Below are positions 60,234 through 64,000 of a stretch of DNA of 64,000 bases, piece after piece. This DNA comes from Phellopilus nigrolimitatus (Eukaryota; Basidiomycota; Agaricomycetes; Hymenochaetales; Hymenochaetaceae): contig JAJOHG010000020.1 in the NCBI GenBank assembly GCA_021029095.1, positions 372,001 through 436,000 of the forward strand, written 5' to 3'. The notes under the pieces are model-generated. The model ran no database searches and was not told the origin of the DNA. It was given only the letters and a program-made list of their open reading frames with translations. The position numbers and the translations under genes were made by a program. The number at the start of each line of letters is the position of its first letter. Positions within the stretch are counted from its first letter, which is position 1.

Positions 60234-60739
60234 TCATTCTCTCGGGGCGCCACGGCCGACGCCAGCGAACTGGGGACGGAACTCGCCCGGTGCACCCTCG
60301 GCCTTGTCGCGGCGGCGGTAGTCGTCACGGTCTCCCCTGTCGCCACGGGGGGCGCGGTAAGCACCAGTCGCGAGCCTGCGCGGGGCGTTGCGGGCGTGCC
60401 TGCTTCTTGTAGGTCGAGGGCACGATCTCCTGCGGGAGGTGAAGCCACTCGCGGAGGTACTCGACGCCCTCGGGCGTGCAGGTGTAGTAGTACCACTTGC
60501 CACGAGAACTGCGTCTTGACGAGGTTCTTGGAGGTGAGCGACTGCATCGCCTTGATGACCTCGAGATTAGGCACGTCGAGGTCCTCGTGCTTTGGCGCGT
60601 TGAAGTCCTTCTTCGCAACCATCACGCCCTCTGGAGAAAAAGTACTGTGTGAGGGGTGAACAGAGCATGCTGAGCGAGCAGACTGACCCCTGAAGAGGTT
60701 TTCGTAGATTATCTTCCTGTTCTCCTTCGAGATGATCAT
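60234..60739 (-). CDS. RPS10: 40S ribosomal protein eS10 (S10)
   Basis: A small-subunit ribosomal protein. The start at 60739 reads [17 protein letters not shown]; after an intron it continues [18 protein letters not shown] and [20 protein letters not shown], then [31 protein letters not shown] and the Arg/Gly-rich tail [20 protein letters not shown], with a stop at 60234. This is the canonical S10 order and length (about 150 residues). Two one-base insertions disturb the frame, near 60497 (CAAG for CAG before WYYY) and near 60365-60385. For an essential ribosomal protein these are best explained as errors unless another functional copy exists. Confidence 0.9.
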
Positions 60740-61408
60740 GCTGGGCCGGTTTTTTGTTGGTGTGCTACGGATGTCAAACACTGAGTCAGGCCAGAAACAA
60801 GACTAAACGAGAATTAAGGATACGCACTGCGAAGAATGGGCGCACGAGTCTTCCTGAAACGCACAAACTCTCCGTCAGCTTCATCTTCATCTATCCACAT
60901 CCACATCCTGCCCGCCCATCCATCCATCCAATCTCCTGCTGCTTCCTCCCATGCCACTCGATCCACCCTAGCACCATTTCAAGAATACAGACAGACACTC
61001 ACAGAGACAGAGAAGTTGAAGCTGGTAAGTTTGGCCTTCGTCGACGTCGTGGACGTTTTCCTGGTGTGTTTGAGTCGACTATGCCACCACGTGCCGAACC
61101 TGCCGAACCATCTTATCGGAGTTTACCGAAATGATTTTTCCTGCCAAAACTCTTAAATTTCCTTCTGTGTACTCCTTCAAACAGGACAGAAGAACGATAG
61201 AGATTTTATCGGTGATGACGGGACGCGTTCATTTCCTCAAACCATGTAATCGAATCAATTCGAGTATCGAGTCTGTAACGGCACCGTTTGATGCAGCACA
61301 TAGGGAATTTATCATTCAATTCGTGGAAAATATTGTGGAATCCCTCATAGAATATAAGTATCGCATCATACCAATTGCACACCATACAATTAAAACAATG
61401 AAGTACCA

Positions 61409-62923
61409 TCAAAATGTTTGCTCGTCGTATCTATCGAAGCAGAATGCGCGCTCGTACCAGCCAGTATATCTGACACCGTGCCTTTCACAACACCGGCAGA
61501 TTCCACCAAAGCATGTTTTGAGCGCACTTGAGTCCCAAGGTTGCTTGGACGGTCCAGACGAGTCGACGTTTAGTTTCATAAGCCATGCATAGCCGCTCAC
61601 CGTCTCCGTAGACCAAGAGAACCTTTGGAGACTCCCATGTCCACATTCCCCGAACAAATGAGTCAACGTTTCGTCTATCTGGTTCCAACCCGCGAATCCC
61701 CTGTCTTCATGGCGCCAGTCGTCATGGACATGTAGCTCTTCAAGCGAAGCAGGGAGTTCTCGAGGGTCTATGATCACTGGATTAAACGGATAATGTTCCC
61801 AATACCGTGCTAAGTCTATGTCAAGTCTCAGGTGCTTCAGAGCCGTGCACTTGGCAAAGAATGCTCCAAGCGCTTCGTCGCATGTGCTGGCCAGACAGAG
61901 GCGAAGGCTTTCGAGCGTAGGTAATACTGCGTCAAATATTCCGAATGTGTTTCCGGTGATCCCAAGCTCAGGCACACTGATGTAGAGAGTGGTGAGGGAA
62001 AGGTTCGCTCGGGTCGGAAGAGATAGGACAGCGAATATGAATTCATGTATATGTCTCCACGTTTCCCAATGTAAGACAGGGAGGATATACGACAAGCGGG
62101 CAATGCCTCTTCGGAAAGTGATATAGACGGTGCATCTTCCCTAGGGATGCACCAACGCTCGATCCACAGGTTTTTGAGCTCAGGAAGATCTGGTAATGCA
62201 CCACACAAAGCAGGTAAATGGTTGTTAAATTTGTAGGTGTCCTGCACGAGCCAAAGGCTCTCGAGGTACTTCAAGTTTTGGAGTTCCTGAAGTAGGAGTG
62301 CTATGCTATGCCCATCGATTGAATCGAAAGGCATCTTTACGAAGAGCGACCGCAAGAAAGGAGTTCTTTGTAAGATGGCAGTTAAAGCACGACATGAATC
62401 ATACGCATCGTCCGGAGGGTCTGCATCGCCGTAAAAGAATTTTAGCTCGAGAGTGCCGGAAACCACGAAGGCACTCTGCAACATGCGGCGCAATGAAAAG
62501 GTACCTATCACCTGAACGCGGCGACGCAAGTATGCGTTGAGCATGCTCCGTCCAAGATTGATGGACAAGAGCCATGCTTTCTAGGGCGCTTGCTTCCTCA
62601 GTACGCTTCTGCTGGTCTTTGCTATTGGACAAGCTATCAGCAAACGGCTCGAGCTTGGGCGCGAGGTGCTCGGCGACAAGATCAAGCACGACCCGCGAGA
62701 TGCGAGCCTCGCGCACGTCTGTACGCAAGCGAGCTGTGAGCGCCGCACTCGAATATGCTGCGTAAACGTCCTCTGAGCGCGCGAAAGTGAGCTCAGCAGG
62801 CTTGAACCCGGGGTGGTGAAGCAAATCGAGGATCGCATCGATGGCGCGGAAAGGGATTCGGGTCGTGTTGTCCAGTCCGAGCAAAGTCGATGCAAAGATC
62901 AGATCTGTATGAGTTTTGAACAT
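61409..62923 (-). CDS. F-box/LRR-like protein, frame interrupted
   Basis: The ATG at 62923 reads MFKTHTDLIFASTLLGLDNT, with possible further sequence upstream. A helical N-terminal half (LALVHQSWTEHAQR-like, reminiscent of F-box proteins) is followed by leucine-rich segments such as LELKFFYGD, LKYLESLWLVQDTY, LPELKNLWIERW, PTLESLRLCLA, LKHLRLDIDLA and SLEELHVHDDW. This fits the large, rapidly evolving agaricomycete F-box/LRR families. The frame shifts by one base near 62530 and again near 62100. The stop is at 61409. It is divergent from the MDR gene at 63619. A broken relative sits beside the other MDR copy at 43445-43700. Confidence 0.62.
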
Positions 62924-63477
62924 CTTGAAAACATGAAGAGCCTACTTTCGTTTGCCTAATCGCTGGAAAGCTGTCGATGCTTGTCGCGTCGAGTAAGACG
63001 TAAGATGCTGATATTTCAAACAATCGAGCTGACAAAGGTTGACAAAGGTAGTTGACTCTCCCGGCTAATAATGCAGGTACAGTCGAACTCCCATCATTTA
63101 TTATACTCTATATGAACTACGCTTCAGGACGCATGGACTGCACTTCGAACGTCCTCAACGTACTTTTGATTCTTACTTTGCAAAGAAAAGACACAGGTCT
63201 TTGACTCGGACATGATTTGAAACGTGAGTGAACTTAGGGGCTTTGCTAATTAATCTGTGCATCCTCACAAGGCAACATTGGATCGGACGAGCCTCAGAGC
63301 GAGAGAGGACATTGTCCTGGCAACGTTATTCTAGCCTGCTGGCAGAAATAACAGTGGCGGCCAGAGCGCCGGCAACCTCTGGAATCGTCGCGGCCGCCGG
63401 TGCCTGCGAACGCAAACCCACGGGCTGACATCATTCCTCGCAACGCTGTCGAGATTCGAGGAGGAGGAAACCACTGC

Positions 63478-63560
63478 GCGCGCCATCCAGGCGCAATCAG
63501 GCGCAAACGCACTCGCATCTAGTGCCATAAGCTTCCTCGCGCGCTCTATTTAAACCTGCA
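63478..63560 (+). promoter_or_regulatory. MDR copy 2 promoter segment conserved with copy 1
   Basis: It contains GCGCAATCAGGCGCAAAC and ATAAGCTTCCTCGCGCGCTC then TATTTAAA, aligned with 43115-43195 of the minus strand. The TATTTAAA lies about 70 bp before the start at 63619. Confidence 0.6.
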
Positions 63561-63618
63561 GTTGATAGCTTGACCGCCCAGATTCCACCAAACCCAGTTC
63601 TCTACTCTGCGTAGCACA

Positions 63619-64000
63619 ATGACACAGCAAAAGGCGCTTCTCCTGCAAACGCCGGTGAATGGCGAGTGGGTCGTCAGGGTCCAGGGCCGTCCCCAAGGCC
63701 GGTGCCGGCGAGCTCGTCGTCAAGATTCACGCGACGGCGCTCAACCCGGTCGACTGGAAGATCCGCGCGTACAATTTCCTGATCACGGAGTACCCAGCAG
63801 TCCTTGGAACGGACTCCTCGGGCACTATCGAGGAGGTCGGCGAGGGCGTACAGGGATTTGCGAAGGGCGACAGAGTGTTAGTGTTTTCTCTTCGTTTAGG
63901 AGTGCATGGAACTTGATCAACGTGTCTTGCCAGTGTCCACGAAGGCTTCTTCTCTAATGACAAAGCCACGTTCCAGCAGTACACGACCGTCCCTGCGGAA
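63619..64000 (+). CDS. zinc-type MDR oxidoreductase, copy 2, truncated by window end
   Basis: It starts MTQQKALLLQTPVNGEWVV, almost the same as copy 1. It then needs a one-base correction at about 63675 (an extra A after GTCGTC) to reach GSRAVPKAGAGELVVKI, LNPVDWKIRAYNF, YPAVLGTDSSGTIEEVGEGV and GFAKGDRV. After an intron (about 63877-63931) it continues HEGFFSNDKATFQQYTTVPA, where the window ends. Only the GroES-like domain is visible. The function is as for copy 1, and the paralogues may differ in substrate. Confidence 0.8.

Overview
The window is nuclear DNA from a filamentous basidiomycete, most likely an agaricomycete. The genes have many short introns (about 50-70 nt, GT-AG with occasional GC-AG). 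It also carries families typical of that group: a macrofage-activating-glycoprotein-like surface protein, a DUF7918 protein, a polyporopepsin-like aspartic protease, divergent F-box proteins, and PARP-like proteins with zinc-ribbon repeats. No bacterial operon or viral gene was seen.

Layout. 0-16 kb: 3' part of XRN1 exonuclease, GMP synthase, a TPR-repeat protein with a helical N-terminus, a decayed minus-strand gene with a hAT-type MITE at its 5' end, a GPI-anchor-type secreted protein, Obg-like ATPase OLA1, and a C2-domain protein. 17-27 kb: a C2/EF-hand phosphatidylserine decarboxylase, an acidic hypothetical protein, an F-box protein and an IlvD/Edd dehydratase. 26.9-35.7 kb: an ADP-ribosylation gene island, the most interesting part of the window. 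It holds two zinc-ribbon proteins without a catalytic domain, one NADAR (ADP-ribose-handling) protein and three PARP-like ADP-ribosyltransferases. 36.8-49 kb: ribosomal protein uL4, the glycoprotein, an intron-containing tRNA-Leu(CAA), an MDR oxidoreductase with a neighbouring gene relic, a DUF7918 protein, a cysteine-rich membrane protein and an HSP20-like protein. 49.6-64 kb: a C2H2/RING protein, a direct repeat pair flanking an aspartic protease, ribosomal protein eS10, an F-box/LRR-like protein, and the start of a second MDR oxidoreductase.

The MDR gene and its divergent F-box-like neighbour occur twice, at 41.7-43.7 kb and inverted at 61.4-64.0 kb, with recognisable promoter similarity. 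This is an inverted segmental duplication.

A caution applies to many gene models. Single-base frame breaks appear in at least ten genes, including housekeeping genes (OLA1, eS10, PSD2). Other genes (XRN1, GMP synthase, uL4) are clean. I think base-level indel errors in the assembly are the likeliest cause, so genes with one or two frame breaks should not automatically be called pseudogenes. All exon borders were read by eye and are approximate where stated.
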